Assembly (NCBI GenBank): GCA_043762325.1 | Contig: JAYUMU010000013.1 | Coordinates: 1 to 47,200 of the forward strand | DNA: 47,200 nt | Direction: 5' to 3' | Origin: JANXSS01 sp025356535 | GTDB taxonomy: Bacteria > Pseudomonadota > Gammaproteobacteria > Burkholderiales > Burkholderiaceae_D | Shown: in pieces, positions 36,384 through 44,136 of the stretch | Position numbering within the stretch: the stretch's first letter is position 1 | Layout: each line of letters begins with the position of its first letter | Program-made: the position numbers and the translations under genes | The notes under the pieces: model-generated | What the model saw: only the letters and a program-made list of their open reading frames with translations | Told to the model about the DNA's origin: nothing | Databases searched by the model: none

Positions 36384-37550
36384 ATGAAGATCCATGAATA
36401 CCAGGGCAAGGAAATCCTCCGTAAATTCGGCGTCACCGTACCGCGCGGCATAGCCTGCGACTCCGTCGACGAAGCCGTCGCCGCAGCCGAAAAGCTCGGT
36501 GGTCCGGTCTGGGTCGTCAAGGCGCAGATCCATGCAGGCGGTCGCGGCAAGGGCGGCGGCGTCAAGGTGGCGAAGTCGATCGACCAGGTCCGTCAGTACG
36601 CCGGCGAAATCATGGGCATGCAGCTGATAACGCATCAGACCGGCGCCACCGGCCAGAAGGTACGTCACCTGCTGATCGAGGAAGGCGCAGATATCAAGAA
36701 GGAGCTCTACGTCAGCATGGTCACCGATCGCGTCAGCCAGCGGGTGGTGCTGATGGCGTCGAGCGAAGGCGGCATGGATATCGAGGAAGTCGCTGAAAAG
36801 CATCCCGAGCTGATCCACCAGATCGCCATCGATCCGGCCGTCGGCCTGACGGACGCGGAAGCCTCTGCCATCGCCACCAAGATCGGCGTGCCGCAAGAGT
36901 CGCTGGCCGACGCCTGCGCGCAACTGCAGGGTCTGTACGAAGCCTATTGGGAAACCGACGCCTCGCTGGCCGAGATCAATCCGCTGATCCTGACCGGTGA
37001 CGGGCGCGTGATCGCCCTCGACGCAAAATTCAACTTCGACGCCAATGCGCTGTACCGGCATCCCGAAATCGTCGCTTACCGCGACCTGGATGAAGAAGAT
37101 CCGGCCGAAGTGGAAGCATCCAGGTTCGACCTGGCCTATATTTCGCTCGACGGCAATATCGGCTGCCTGGTCAACGGCGCCGGCCTGGCAATGGCGACCA
37201 TGGACACCATCAAGCTGTTCGGCGGCGAGCCGGCAAACTTCCTCGACGTCGGCGGCGGCGCCACGGCGGAAAAAGTCACCGAAGCCTTCAAGATCATGCT
37301 GAAAAATCCTGGCCTGAAGGCAATCCTGGTCAACATCTTCGGCGGCATCATGAAATGCGACGTCATCGCCGAAGGTGTCATCGTTGCCTCGAAGGCGGTA
37401 TCGCTGAAGGTGCCGCTGGTGGTGCGCATGAAGGGCACCAACGAAGATATCGGCAAGAAGATGCTGGCCGATTCCGGCCTGCCGATCATCGCCGCCGACA
37501 CCATGGGAGACGCGGCGCGACAGGTGGTGGCGGCGGCCAACGGCAAGTAG
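36384..37550 (+). CDS. sucC: Succinyl-CoA ligase, beta subunit
   Basis: SucC is the nucleotide- and succinate-binding subunit of the TCA-cycle enzyme that converts succinyl-CoA to succinate with ATP or GTP formation. The 388-residue product has exactly the family length. It begins MKIHEYQGKEILRKFGV, has the ATP-grasp Gly-rich KAQIHAGGRGKGGGVKVAK and the Mg2+ residues in LAEINPLILTGDGRVIALDAK. It ends with ANFLDVGGGATAEKVTEAF and LVNIFGGIMKCDVIAEGV. A ribosome site (AAGGGAAC) precedes the ATG. It is followed 172 bases later by sucD. Confidence 0.98.
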   Translation: MKIHEYQGKEILRKFGVTVPRGIACDSVDEAVAAAEKLGGPVWVVKAQIHAGGRGKGGGVKVAKSIDQVRQYAGEIMGMQLITHQTGATGQKVRHLLIEEGADIKKELYVSMVTDRVSQRVVLMASSEGGMDIEEVAEKHPELIHQIAIDPAVGLTDAEASAIATKIGVPQESLADACAQLQGLYEAYWETDASLAEINPLILTGDGRVIALDAKFNFDANALYRHPEIVAYRDLDEEDPAEVEASRFDLAYISLDGNIGCLVNGAGLAMATMDTIKLFGGEPANFLDVGGGATAEKVTEAFKIMLKNPGLKAILVNIFGGIMKCDVIAEGVIVASKAVSLKVPLVVRMKGTNEDIGKKMLADSGLPIIAADTMGDAARQVVAAANGK

Positions 37551-37722
37551 GCCGTACCTCGCCCCGCCGGCAGCCGCCGGCATGCAGACAACCGCCAGCC
37601 GCCAACAGGCAAGGCAATACTTCGAAAAGCGTCGCAACGAAGCGCAGGTCATGCAGGCCACCGGCCTGAAACAGCATGCACCGCGCATCGTAAGACGACA
37701 ACCAAGCGCACAAGGAACAGCA

Positions 37723-38604
37723 ATGTCGATACTGATCAACAAGGATACCAAGGTCGTTACCCAGGGCATCACGGGCAAGACCGGTCAATTCCATACCCGC
37801 ATGTGCCGCGAATACGCGAACGGCAAGAACTGCTTCGTCGCCGGCGTCAATCCGAAAAAAGCCGGTGAGGATTTCGAAGGCGTGCCGATTTTCGCAACCG
37901 TGGCAGAAGCCAAGGCAAAGACCGGTGTCAACGTCTCGGTGATCTACGTGCCGCCGGCCGGCGCTGCCGCGGCGATCTGGGAAGCGGTCGAGGCCGAACT
38001 CGATCTGGCGATCTGCATCACCGAAGGCATTCCGGTGCGCGACATGATGGCCTTGAAGGACCGCATGGCAAAGTCGGGCAGCAAGACACTGCTGCTCGGC
38101 CCGAACTGCCCCGGCCTGATCACGCCCGACGAAATCAAGATCGGCATCATGCCCGGACACATCCACAAGCAGGGCCGCATCGGCGTGGTTTCGCGCTCCG
38201 GCACGCTGACCTATGAAGCGGTCGGCCAGCTGACCGCACTCGGCCTGGGCCAGTCGTCGGCAGTGGGCATCGGCGGCGATCCGATCAATGGCTTGAAGCA
38301 CATCGACATCATGAAGCTGTTCAACGACGATCCGGATACGGATGCCGTCATCATGATCGGCGAGATCGGCGGCCCCGACGAGGCCAATGCGGCCTACTGG
38401 ATCCGCGACAACATGAAAAAACCGGTGGTCGGCTTCATCGCCGGCGTCACCGCGCCACCAGGCAAGCGCATGGGCCATGCCGGTGCGCTGATTTCAGGCG
38501 GCGCCGACACGGCGCAGGCCAAGCTGGAAATCATGGAAGCCTGCGGCATCACGGTTACCAAGAACCCGTCGGAAATGGCGCGCCTGTTGAAGGCGATGTT
38601 GTAA
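37723..38604 (+). CDS. sucD: Succinyl-CoA ligase, alpha subunit
   Basis: SucD binds CoA and carries the phospho-histidine intermediate. The 293-residue product starts MSILINKDTKVVTQGITGKTG (CoA-binding Rossmann fold). It also contains GVNPKKAGEDFEGVPIF and LGPNCPGLITPDEIKIGIMPG. The phosphorylated His is in GKRMGHAGALISGG. The ATG at 37723 has the ribosome site AAGGAAC; an upstream in-frame ATG at 37582 opens an unrelated Gln/Arg-rich stretch and is rejected. With SucC it forms the heterodimer or heterotetramer. Confidence 0.98.
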   Translation: MSILINKDTKVVTQGITGKTGQFHTRMCREYANGKNCFVAGVNPKKAGEDFEGVPIFATVAEAKAKTGVNVSVIYVPPAGAAAAIWEAVEAELDLAICITEGIPVRDMMALKDRMAKSGSKTLLLGPNCPGLITPDEIKIGIMPGHIHKQGRIGVVSRSGTLTYEAVGQLTALGLGQSSAVGIGGDPINGLKHIDIMKLFNDDPDTDAVIMIGEIGGPDEANAAYWIRDNMKKPVVGFIAGVTAPPGKRMGHAGALISGGADTAQAKLEIMEACGITVTKNPSEMARLLKAML

Positions 38605-38645
38605 CCGCAGGCGGGCGCGGCCCGCCTGCCTTCCCGGATATTCGT

Positions 38646-39476
38646 ATGGCCCAGCATGTCGAGCTTCATTACTGCGCATTGACCGACAAGGGCATGGTGC
38701 GCGTGCAGAATGAAGACGCGTTGACGGTCCTGCCGGACATCGGCGTGGCGATCCTTGCCGACGGCATGGGTGGCTACCGCGCCGGCGAGGTTGCCAGCCG
38801 GATTGCGGTCGATGTCTGCACCGAGGTGCTGCAGCAGGGCCTGCAGGCTTTTGACTGGGACAACGGTACCGAGCGGGCCAGCGGGCGCGGGGAACGCCTC
38901 GCACATCTGGTGACCGATGCGGTGCAGCGTGCCAACGGCGCCATCTTCGACACCGCCCTCGCGCAACCGGAATGCGCCGGCATGGGCACCACCCTGGTGG
39001 TCACGCTGCTGCATCATGACAAGCTGATCGTAGCGCACGTCGGCGACTCGCGCGCCTACCGGATGCGCGATGGCAGGCTGGAACAAATCACCCGCGACCA
39101 TTCGCAGGTGCAGGACCAGGTCGATGCAGGCCTGCTGTCGCCGCAGCAGGCGCGTTTCGCCGCCAACCGCAACCTGGTCACCCGCGCCCTGGGGATCGAA
39201 CGCACGGTCGAGGTCGAACTCAACCAGTTCGCAACGAAACCCGCCGATATCTACCTGCTTTGTTCGGACGGCCTGTCCGACATGGTCGACGACAGCGAAA
39301 TCGGCGATGTTCTGAACGCCTTCGGCAGCACGCTCGACCGCGCCGGCAGCGGCCTGGTTGCGCGCGCCAATGCCCTGGGGGGCCTGGACAACATCTCGGT
39401 GATCCTGCTGCGCATCGATGCTCTCATTGCAGAAAACCCGGGACTGCTCGGGCGCATGCTCGACTGGGTGCGCTGA
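38646..39476 (+). CDS. PP2C-family serine/threonine phosphatase
   Basis: The 276-residue, soluble, metal-dependent phosphatase is of the bacterial Stp type. Motifs in order are ALTDKGMVRVQNEDALTV (first metal Asp region), AILADGMGGYRAGEVAS, and MGTTLVVTLLHHDKLIVAHVGDSRAYRMRDG. ITRDHSQVQDQVDAG, LLCSDGLSDMVDD and the final GGLDNISVILLRID complete the set. No Ser/Thr kinase or FHA gene lies next to it in the window, so its substrate is unknown. It lies 41 bases after sucD and may share that transcript. The pilin gene downstream has its own promoter. Confidence 0.92.
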   Translation: MAQHVELHYCALTDKGMVRVQNEDALTVLPDIGVAILADGMGGYRAGEVASRIAVDVCTEVLQQGLQAFDWDNGTERASGRGERLAHLVTDAVQRANGAIFDTALAQPECAGMGTTLVVTLLHHDKLIVAHVGDSRAYRMRDGRLEQITRDHSQVQDQVDAGLLSPQQARFAANRNLVTRALGIERTVEVELNQFATKPADIYLLCSDGLSDMVDDSEIGDVLNAFGSTLDRAGSGLVARANALGGLDNISVILLRIDALIAENPGLLGRMLDWVR

Positions 39477-39571
39477 AGGCTGGATATTTTCGTCGTGAAG
39501 TTATGTTTTATGCACGGTATTACCGGTTTCCCGGCAGCCCTGGCGGCGGCGAAACCCAAACACTGACCATA

Positions 39572-39589
39572 TTTGACAATCGCGTCAAA
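39572..39589. promoter_or_regulatory. Candidate enhancer dyad upstream of the pilin promoter (site 1)
   Basis: TTTGACAATCGCGTCAAA, a perfect dyad (TTTGAC-N6-GTCAAA), 83-100 bases upstream of the sigma-54 -24 element. The position suits an activator such as PilR; the regulator is inferred. Confidence 0.5.
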
Positions 39590-39625
39590 AAAATGCGTTG
39601 TGGAAACATTAATTCACGATGTTTA

Positions 39626-39640
39626 TGACAAGAAACGTCA
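39626..39640. promoter_or_regulatory. Candidate enhancer dyad upstream of the pilin promoter (site 2)
   Basis: TGAC-N7-GTCA, the same half-site as site 1 with one extra spacer base, in an AT-rich stretch 33-47 bases upstream of the -24 element. Confidence 0.4.
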
Positions 39641-39670
39641 CTAATTTTCTTAATTTGAGTTGATTTCACG

Positions 39671-39689
39671 TTGGCACGGTCCCTGCATT
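39671..39689 (+). promoter_or_regulatory. Sigma-54 promoter of the pilin gene
   Basis: TTGGCACGGTCCCTGCATT: GG at 39673-39674 and GC at 39685-39686 are exactly ten bases apart, and TGGCACG matches the -24 consensus; CTGCA stands for TTGCA at -12. It lies about 50 bases upstream of the pilin ATG. Pilin genes in other proteobacteria are known to use sigma-54 with PilR. Confidence 0.85.
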
Positions 39690-39736
39690 ATGTTCCCTTG
39701 CAGCAAGTGAACTTCACCCACACTAAGAGGATTACC

Positions 39737-40189
39737 ATGAAATCACCACGACACATCACAACCCAGGTCCAAAAGGGTTTTACATTAATCGAGCTGATGA
39801 TCGTCGTTGCGATCATTGGTATCCTGGCTGCCGTTGCATTGCCTGCTTACCAGGACTACACGACCAAAGCCAAGGTACAGGAAGGCGTAAGCCTGGCCAG
39901 TCCTGCAATGACGGCTGTCGGCGTTTCCTGCAGCGACGGCACCCTGGTCAGCGCAACCAACTCGACACTGGGCTTGCAGGCAGCTTCAACCTACGCCGGT
40001 AAATATGTAACGTCGGTTACTGCAGCAGGCGATGCTACCGGAGCGATCCCGACAGTTGCCGTTGTGTACAACGCAATCATCACCGACGCACTCGTCAGCG
40101 GCAAGACGCTCACCTATACTGGCGCATGCGGTACAGGCGGCCTGACCTGGACGGCCGCAGGCCTTGGCAAGTTCACACCGAAGAACTGA
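39737..40189 (+). CDS. pilA: Type IV pilin (major pilin-like)
   Basis: The 150-residue prepilin has a short basic leader (MKSPRHITTQVQKG) cut before Phe by prepilin peptidase PilD, then FTLIELMIVV and the usual hydrophobic helix with Glu5. The body has two cysteines (VSCSDG and GACGTGG) that can form the C-terminal disulfide loop. Its sigma-54 promoter and strong terminator suggest a highly expressed, single-gene unit. The ATG at 39737 gives a leader of normal length; the in-frame extension upstream includes the promoter and is rejected. The other pilus machinery genes are not in the window. Confidence 0.93.
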   Translation: MKSPRHITTQVQKGFTLIELMIVVAIIGILAAVALPAYQDYTTKAKVQEGVSLASPAMTAVGVSCSDGTLVSATNSTLGLQAASTYAGKYVTSVTAAGDATGAIPTVAVVYNAIITDALVSGKTLTYTGACGTGGLTWTAAGLGKFTPKN

Positions 40190-40237
40190 TTTTACGGGCT
40201 GGCGCTTTTCAGGCGCAGCCCGGCTCGGCATGGCAAG

Positions 40238-40264
40238 ACACCCCGGAAACGGGGTGTTTTTTTT
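40238..40264 (+). terminator. Rho-independent terminator after pilA
   Basis: ACACCCCG (40238-40245), GAAA tetraloop, CGGGGTGT (40250-40257) and eight T residues. It lies 49 bases past the pilin stop and before the convergent moaC. Confidence 0.95.
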
Positions 40265-40303
40265 GGGAAAACCAAAAGCGGAACGCCGGTCCGGCGTTGA
40301 TCC

Positions 40304-40843
40304 TCAGCGATCGGCCTGCCAGTCGCCCGACTTGCCGCCGTGTTTTTCCAGCACGCGCACGCTATCCATGACCATCCCGCGGTCGACCGCCTTGCACATG
40401 TCGTAGATCGTCAGCAGACCGATCTGCACTGCCGTGAGCGCTTCCATCTCCACGCCGGTCTTGCCGAAGGTTTCGACCTGCGCCGTGCAATGGACCGCAC
40501 AGGCCGCCGTGTCGATTTCGAAGGCGACCGACACCCTGGTCAGCGCCAGCGGATGGCACAGCGGTATCAGGTCGCTGGTGCGCTTGGCCGCCATGATCGC
40601 TGCGATTCGGGCGATACCGAGCACATCGCCTTTCTTTGCCGTGCCGGACGTAATCAGGGCCAGCGTTGCCGGTTTCATGCGGATCGTGCCGGCGGCCACG
40701 GCGATGCGGTGGGTCTCGTCCTTGGCGCCGACGTCGACCATGTGAGCCTGGCCGGCGGCGTCGAAATGCGTCAGGTCGCCCGACGGCGGATTGCCGGAAG
40801 TATCGGCAGGCAGCGCCGGGGCGTTGTCGGTTGAAGGTTTCAT
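40304..40843 (-). CDS. moaC: Cyclic pyranopterin monophosphate synthase MoaC
   Basis: MoaC acts with the radical enzyme MoaA in the first step of molybdenum-cofactor synthesis. The 179-residue product contains LTHFDAAGQAHMVDVGAKDETHRIAVA. It also has AKRTSDLIPLCHPLALTRVSV (with the catalytic LIPLCHPL) and ETFGKTGVEMEALTAV (GKTGVEMEAL). The end, LTIYDMCKAVDRGM, is followed by a short tail. The first 20 residues are a variable extension. It is convergent with pilA. No other moa gene lies in the window. Confidence 0.96.
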   Translation of the reverse strand: MKPSTDNAPALPADTSGNPPSGDLTHFDAAGQAHMVDVGAKDETHRIAVAAGTIRMKPATLALITSGTAKKGDVLGIARIAAIMAAKRTSDLIPLCHPLALTRVSVAFEIDTAACAVHCTAQVETFGKTGVEMEALTAVQIGLLTIYDMCKAVDRGMVMDSVRVLEKHGGKSGDWQADR

Positions 40844-40977
40844 CGGTCGGGAAGGTAGAAAAATCGGAACGCACGGGCGGATGTCCGTGGTGCGGCGGGC
40901 GCGCCGTGATCATAGCACCGGGGCTGCGCCTTGGCCGGGCATGGGGCGATTACCGGCCCGGGCATCCCGGCCGTGGG

Positions 40978-41520
40978 TCAGCGCGGCGCTACGCTTGCAA
41001 CACTGGCGTCATTGGCTGCAGTTGCTGCGCGATACGCTTGCGGCAGGCAGTAAGGCGCGTTCGGATCGTCGCCGAATGCATATCCCGGCGGGCAGCTGAC
41101 ATCGCGCATGCGCTGGTAGCCCAGGTATTCCGGATGCGCGTCGCAATCGAGCCCGGCCGCGTCGGGCATGCAGCGGCGGTAGATTTTCCAGCTGGCGGTT
41201 TCGATGCCATGCGACCGCGATCTTGAAAACCCGAGGGGATTGGCATCGCTCCAGCGATAAACCAGCGTGAAGACCGATGCGGGGTCGCGGGTTTGCAGCA
41301 GGTGTGCGTAAGCGCTGGCTTCGTCGGGGTATTGAAGGCTCTTGGTGTCGAGGGGGTGATAACGCCAGGGACCGGCGATTGCGGGCTTGCATTGTAGGGC
41401 ACCGCCTTGCTGCACGCAGGATGCCGGGGACGGGCCCGGTTGCGCGTGGGCCGTGCAAAATGGCAAGACCAGCCACAGCAGGTGGAGAGAGAGCCGGTAA
41501 AGGAAATGAGGACCACGCAT
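40978..41520 (-). CDS. Exported protein of unknown function with six cysteines
   Basis: I do not recognise this 180-residue protein. It starts with a signal peptide (MRGPHFLYRLSLHLLWLVLPFCTAHA, cleavage near residue 26). The mature part has six cysteines (ASCVQQ, LQCKPA, RRCMPD, LDCDAH, VSCPPGY, PYCLPQ) and many aromatic residues. Such a pattern may form three disulfide bonds in the periplasm or outside. It could be a complete small secreted protein, or the N-terminal remnant of a larger surface protein cut off by the stop at 40978. The region upstream is AT-rich and separates it from the second pilin. No ribosome site of note is visible. Confidence 0.55.
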   Translation of the reverse strand: MRGPHFLYRLSLHLLWLVLPFCTAHAQPGPSPASCVQQGGALQCKPAIAGPWRYHPLDTKSLQYPDEASAYAHLLQTRDPASVFTLVYRWSDANPLGFSRSRSHGIETASWKIYRRCMPDAAGLDCDAHPEYLGYQRMRDVSCPPGYAFGDDPNAPYCLPQAYRAATAANDASVASVAPR

Positions 41521-41699
41521 GCTTTGCCACTCCTGTTGTTGACCAAGAGTAACTACCGATAAGCGGTGGGATAACGATTATTAGAAGTTGAAATGCAAGA
41601 TTAGGAAGGGGACTGCGGTGGCCTCGGCTTGCTGGTTTAGTGATTGCATCGGGGCGACAAAATGCTGCACTCCTTGCTGCCGGAATTGGTCACATTAGT

Positions 41700-41722
41700 T
41701 GCCGTTTGTCGCAAAAACGGCA
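41700..41722. repeat. Inverted repeat in the AT-rich region
   Basis: TGCCGTTT (41700-41707) and AAACGGCA (41715-41722) around GTCGCAA. There is no T-run on either side. Confidence 0.5.
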
Positions 41723-41811
41723 GTTGGTGACGGGGTAGATATTCAGGCAACGAAAATTGATATAGAAAAACGAAAAAGGAAGCTCGCAAGGATCATGCGA
41801 ATATACCGACA

Positions 41812-41829
41812 GTTACAAATGGTTGTAAC
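41812..41829 (+). promoter_or_regulatory. Hairpin in the 5' leader of the second pilin gene
   Basis: GTTACAA-ATGG-TTGTAAC, a perfect 7-bp stem. Flanking CCGA (41807-41810) and TCGG (41837-41840) could extend it and pair part of the ribosome site CGGAG, six bases before the ATG at 41848. It may be an operator or an RNA switch; inferred. Confidence 0.4.
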
Positions 41830-41847
41830 CAAACTATCGGAGCTAAC

Positions 41848-42207
41848 ATGAACTCAGCACGGATTAAGTCGGCAGCGCAGCGTGGTTTTACTTTGATTGA
41901 ATTGATGATCGTGGTGGCGATTATTGGTATTTTGGCTGCGGTGGCGTTGCCTGCTTATCAGGACTATCTTGTACGTTCGCGTGTCTCAGAAGCAATCGTT
42001 GCTGCTGATGCTTTAAAAGTTATTGTTGCCGAAAATGCTGCTAACGGAGGTGCCGATTTTGGAGCTAATGCCAATCTTCCTTTAGCAACACAGAACATGA
42101 GCGCTCCAACAATTAGCGTAAACGGCGTAATTTCTATTACCACGACGGCGAAGGCAGGCAGTGTCGCGCTTACCCTGACGCCATTCAATGGGAATATAGC
42201 GGGGTGA
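41848..42207 (+). CDS. Second type IV pilin, ended early by an in-frame TGA
   Basis: The 119-residue open part starts MNSARIKSAAQRG, then FTLIELMIVV and a hydrophobic helix identical in protein sequence to that of the first pilin but written in AT-rich codons. The body runs DYLVRSRVSEAIVAADALKV to SVALTLTPFNGNIAG and stops at TGA 42205-42207. The same frame continues for another 40 codons with a typical pilin C-terminus, so the protein as read lacks its disulfide loop. A ribosome site (GGAG) precedes the ATG. Without the C-terminal loop the subunit may be unstable or may still assemble as a minor pilin. Confidence 0.8.
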   Translation: MNSARIKSAAQRGFTLIELMIVVAIIGILAAVALPAYQDYLVRSRVSEAIVAADALKVIVAENAANGGADFGANANLPLATQNMSAPTISVNGVISITTTAKAGSVALTLTPFNGNIAG

Positions 42208-42330
42208 GCGCTTGCACAGCCCACCATACCAACTGCCCAAATTGCTTGGGCTTGCTCTGTCGGCGCGGCGACTAGCTATAAATATGTTCCAGCCAATTGT
42301 CGTCAACTTACTGCTGCTGCTCTGCTATAA
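42208..42330 (+). pseudogene. In-frame continuation of the second pilin after the TGA
   Basis: In the same frame as the pilin, codons after the TGA read ALAQPTIPTAQIAWACSVG and on through YKYVPANCRQLTAAALL to a TAA at 42328-42330. WACS and PANC provide the two cysteines of the usual C-terminal loop. With one sense codon in place of TGA the pilin would have 160 residues, a normal length. This points to a recent nonsense mutation, a base-call error or read-through. Confidence 0.8.
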
Positions 42331-42420
42331 GCTGTCAAATTAACATGATCAGACTTATACAATAATTGAGAATTCGATGAGTAAGCTTGACTGGTACTAC
42401 GACATAGCTGTTTGACTCAA

Positions 42421-42445
42421 AACGCCCGCTAAGCGGGCGTTTTTT
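42421..42445 (+). terminator. Rho-independent terminator after the second pilin
   Basis: AACGCCCG (42421-42428), loop CTAAG, CGGGCGTT (42434-42441), followed by T residues to 42445. It lies about 90 bases beyond the restored pilin stop. Confidence 0.9.
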
Positions 42446-42577
42446 CGCACACGCTTTCAGCATGGACGCAAGCCTTGGACGGACATATCCTTTTGCGAGA
42501 AGACCAGATTTTTTACGATGCGACACGCAATTTCTAATTTCGTTTTAATCTACTGGTACTTTTTCAATCAAACCAAA

Positions 42578-44104
42578 ATGAAAAAAATAAGATTTGTTCT
42601 GTGCCGGATCGTCACAGCGTTTTTAGTCGCCCACATAGCGCTCTTCTCGCCTACTATTGTTTTGGCCCAATCCCTCCCCACCCTAGGCGACACGGACCGC
42701 GAAGAACTCTCCCCCCTAGCCGAACGCAAGCTAGGCGACAAGATCATGCAGGAAATCCGCCGCGATCCGGATTACCTCGACGATGCACCGATCCTCGAAT
42801 ACCTGAACAACTTCGGCGCCAACCTCGTCACCGCGCGCCCCGACAGCCGCGGCGAAGCGGCATTCGACTACTTCTTCTTTGCCGTGCGCGATCCGGTTTT
42901 GAATGCCTTTGCGCTGCCCGGCGGCTTCATCGCCGTGCACTCGGGCCTGGTGCTGGCGGCGCAGACCGAATCCGAACTGGCCTCGGTCGTCGCCCATGAA
43001 ATCGGCCACGTCGCCCAGCGCCACATCGCCCGCATGCTGGGCAAGCAGCGGCAGGATGCCTTGCTGCCGCTGGCCGGCGTACTGCTGGCGGTGCTGGCAT
43101 CAAAAGCCGGACCGGACGGGCCGGCGGCGGTGCTGATGGGCACCGAGGGCCTGGCGATCCAGCGCCAGCTCAATTTCAGCCGCGACGCCGAACGTGAAGC
43201 CGACCGGGTCGGGCTGCAGATCCTGCAGCAGACCAGTTTCGATACCTCCGGCATGGTGGCGTTCTTCGGCCGCCTGCAGACCGCCAGCCGCACCTACAAC
43301 GACCTGGCGCCGTCGTTTCTGCGCTCCCATCCGCTGACCTCCGAGCGCATTGCCGACATCCAGGCGCGCATCGGTTCGCAGCGCTACAAGCAGCGCATCG
43401 ACAGTCTCGATTTCCAGTTGATCCGCGCCCGCATGCGGGTGCTGCAGGATGCCTCGGTGCAGGGCCTGCGCGATAGCGCCATCGTCCTGACCGAACAGAC
43501 GCAACTGAAGAATTCGCCGCTGGCGATTGCCGGCAAGTACGGCTTAGCGTTAATTGCGCTGAAGCGCAATGCGCTCGACCAGGCGTCGACGCTGCTGCAT
43601 GAAGCCCGCACGCTGGCCAGGCAATCATCGGGGCCGACGAAGGTCGCCGCCAACAATGCGATTTTCGAAAGCCTGGCAATCGATATTCGCCTCGCCGGCA
43701 CGCAACCGGAGCAAGCCGTGCGCCAAGCCGATGCCGGACGAGCCGCCTTTCCGCTCTCGCGCGGCATCGCATTGCAGTATGCCGATGCATTGATTGCCGC
43801 CGGCCGCAGCGACGATGCAATCGCCTACCTGCGCGACCAGGCGCAGCTGTACCGGCAGGAGCCGAAGATCCAGGACCGCCTGGCCAAGACCTATGCGTCG
43901 CAAGGCAGGATGGCGCTGCAGCACATTGCGCTGGCCGAGTCCTATGCATTGGCGGGCAACACCCAGCCCGCGCTCGACCAGCTGCAGATCGCGCGACGCG
44001 CCAGCGATGCGTCGTACTACGATCAATCCGTCATCGATGCGCGCGAACGCACGCTGCAGGCGCTGCGCCGGGACGAACTCAAGGAAGAAAAGAAGGCGCG
44101 CTGA
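42578..44104 (+). CDS. bepA: BepA-like M48 metalloprotease with TPR repeats
   Basis: This periplasmic zinc protease and chaperone is of the BepA/YfgC type, involved in outer-membrane protein quality control. It has 508 residues from the ATG at 42578, which begins a good signal peptide (MKKIRFVLCRIVTAFLVAHIALF..., cleavage near ALA-Q). An in-frame ATG at 42518 would add 20 residues before it. The M48 site is His140-Glu141-x-x-His144 in VVAHEIGHVAQRH, with the third ligand Glu in SRDAEREADRVG. A helical loop of hydrophobic residues follows. The C-terminal 200 residues are TPR-like (GKYGLALIALKRNALDQAS, ALQYADALIAAGRSDDAIAYL, ESYALAGNTQPALDQLQIA). The 5' end is AT-rich like the pilin patch upstream. 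Confidence 0.92.
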   Translation: MKKIRFVLCRIVTAFLVAHIALFSPTIVLAQSLPTLGDTDREELSPLAERKLGDKIMQEIRRDPDYLDDAPILEYLNNFGANLVTARPDSRGEAAFDYFFFAVRDPVLNAFALPGGFIAVHSGLVLAAQTESELASVVAHEIGHVAQRHIARMLGKQRQDALLPLAGVLLAVLASKAGPDGPAAVLMGTEGLAIQRQLNFSRDAEREADRVGLQILQQTSFDTSGMVAFFGRLQTASRTYNDLAPSFLRSHPLTSERIADIQARIGSQRYKQRIDSLDFQLIRARMRVLQDASVQGLRDSAIVLTEQTQLKNSPLAIAGKYGLALIALKRNALDQASTLLHEARTLARQSSGPTKVAANNAIFESLAIDIRLAGTQPEQAVRQADAGRAAFPLSRGIALQYADALIAAGRSDDAIAYLRDQAQLYRQEPKIQDRLAKTYASQGRMALQHIALAESYALAGNTQPALDQLQIARRASDASYYDQSVIDARERTLQALRRDELKEEKKAR

Positions 44105-44136
44105 AGCTGGCGTTGCAGCCGGTGGTGCGATCAGCG

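Larger units (their letters stand above)
41521..41847. other. AT-rich divergent intergenic region
   Basis: This stretch of 327 bases between the six-Cys gene and the second pilin gene is visibly richer in A and T than the rest of the window. It holds two hairpins (41700-41722 and 41812-41829) and no supported gene. A near-sigma-54 motif at 41688-41702 has the wrong GG-GC spacing (11 bases). Confidence 0.6.

Noticed and set aside
41688..41702. Sigma-54-like motif upstream of the second pilin
   Set aside because: GG and GC are 11 bases apart rather than 10 and the rest of the consensus is poor.
42205..42207. Selenocysteine decoding of the pilin TGA
   Set aside because: Pilins have no selenocysteine, and I see no convincing stem-loop of the required type directly after the codon.
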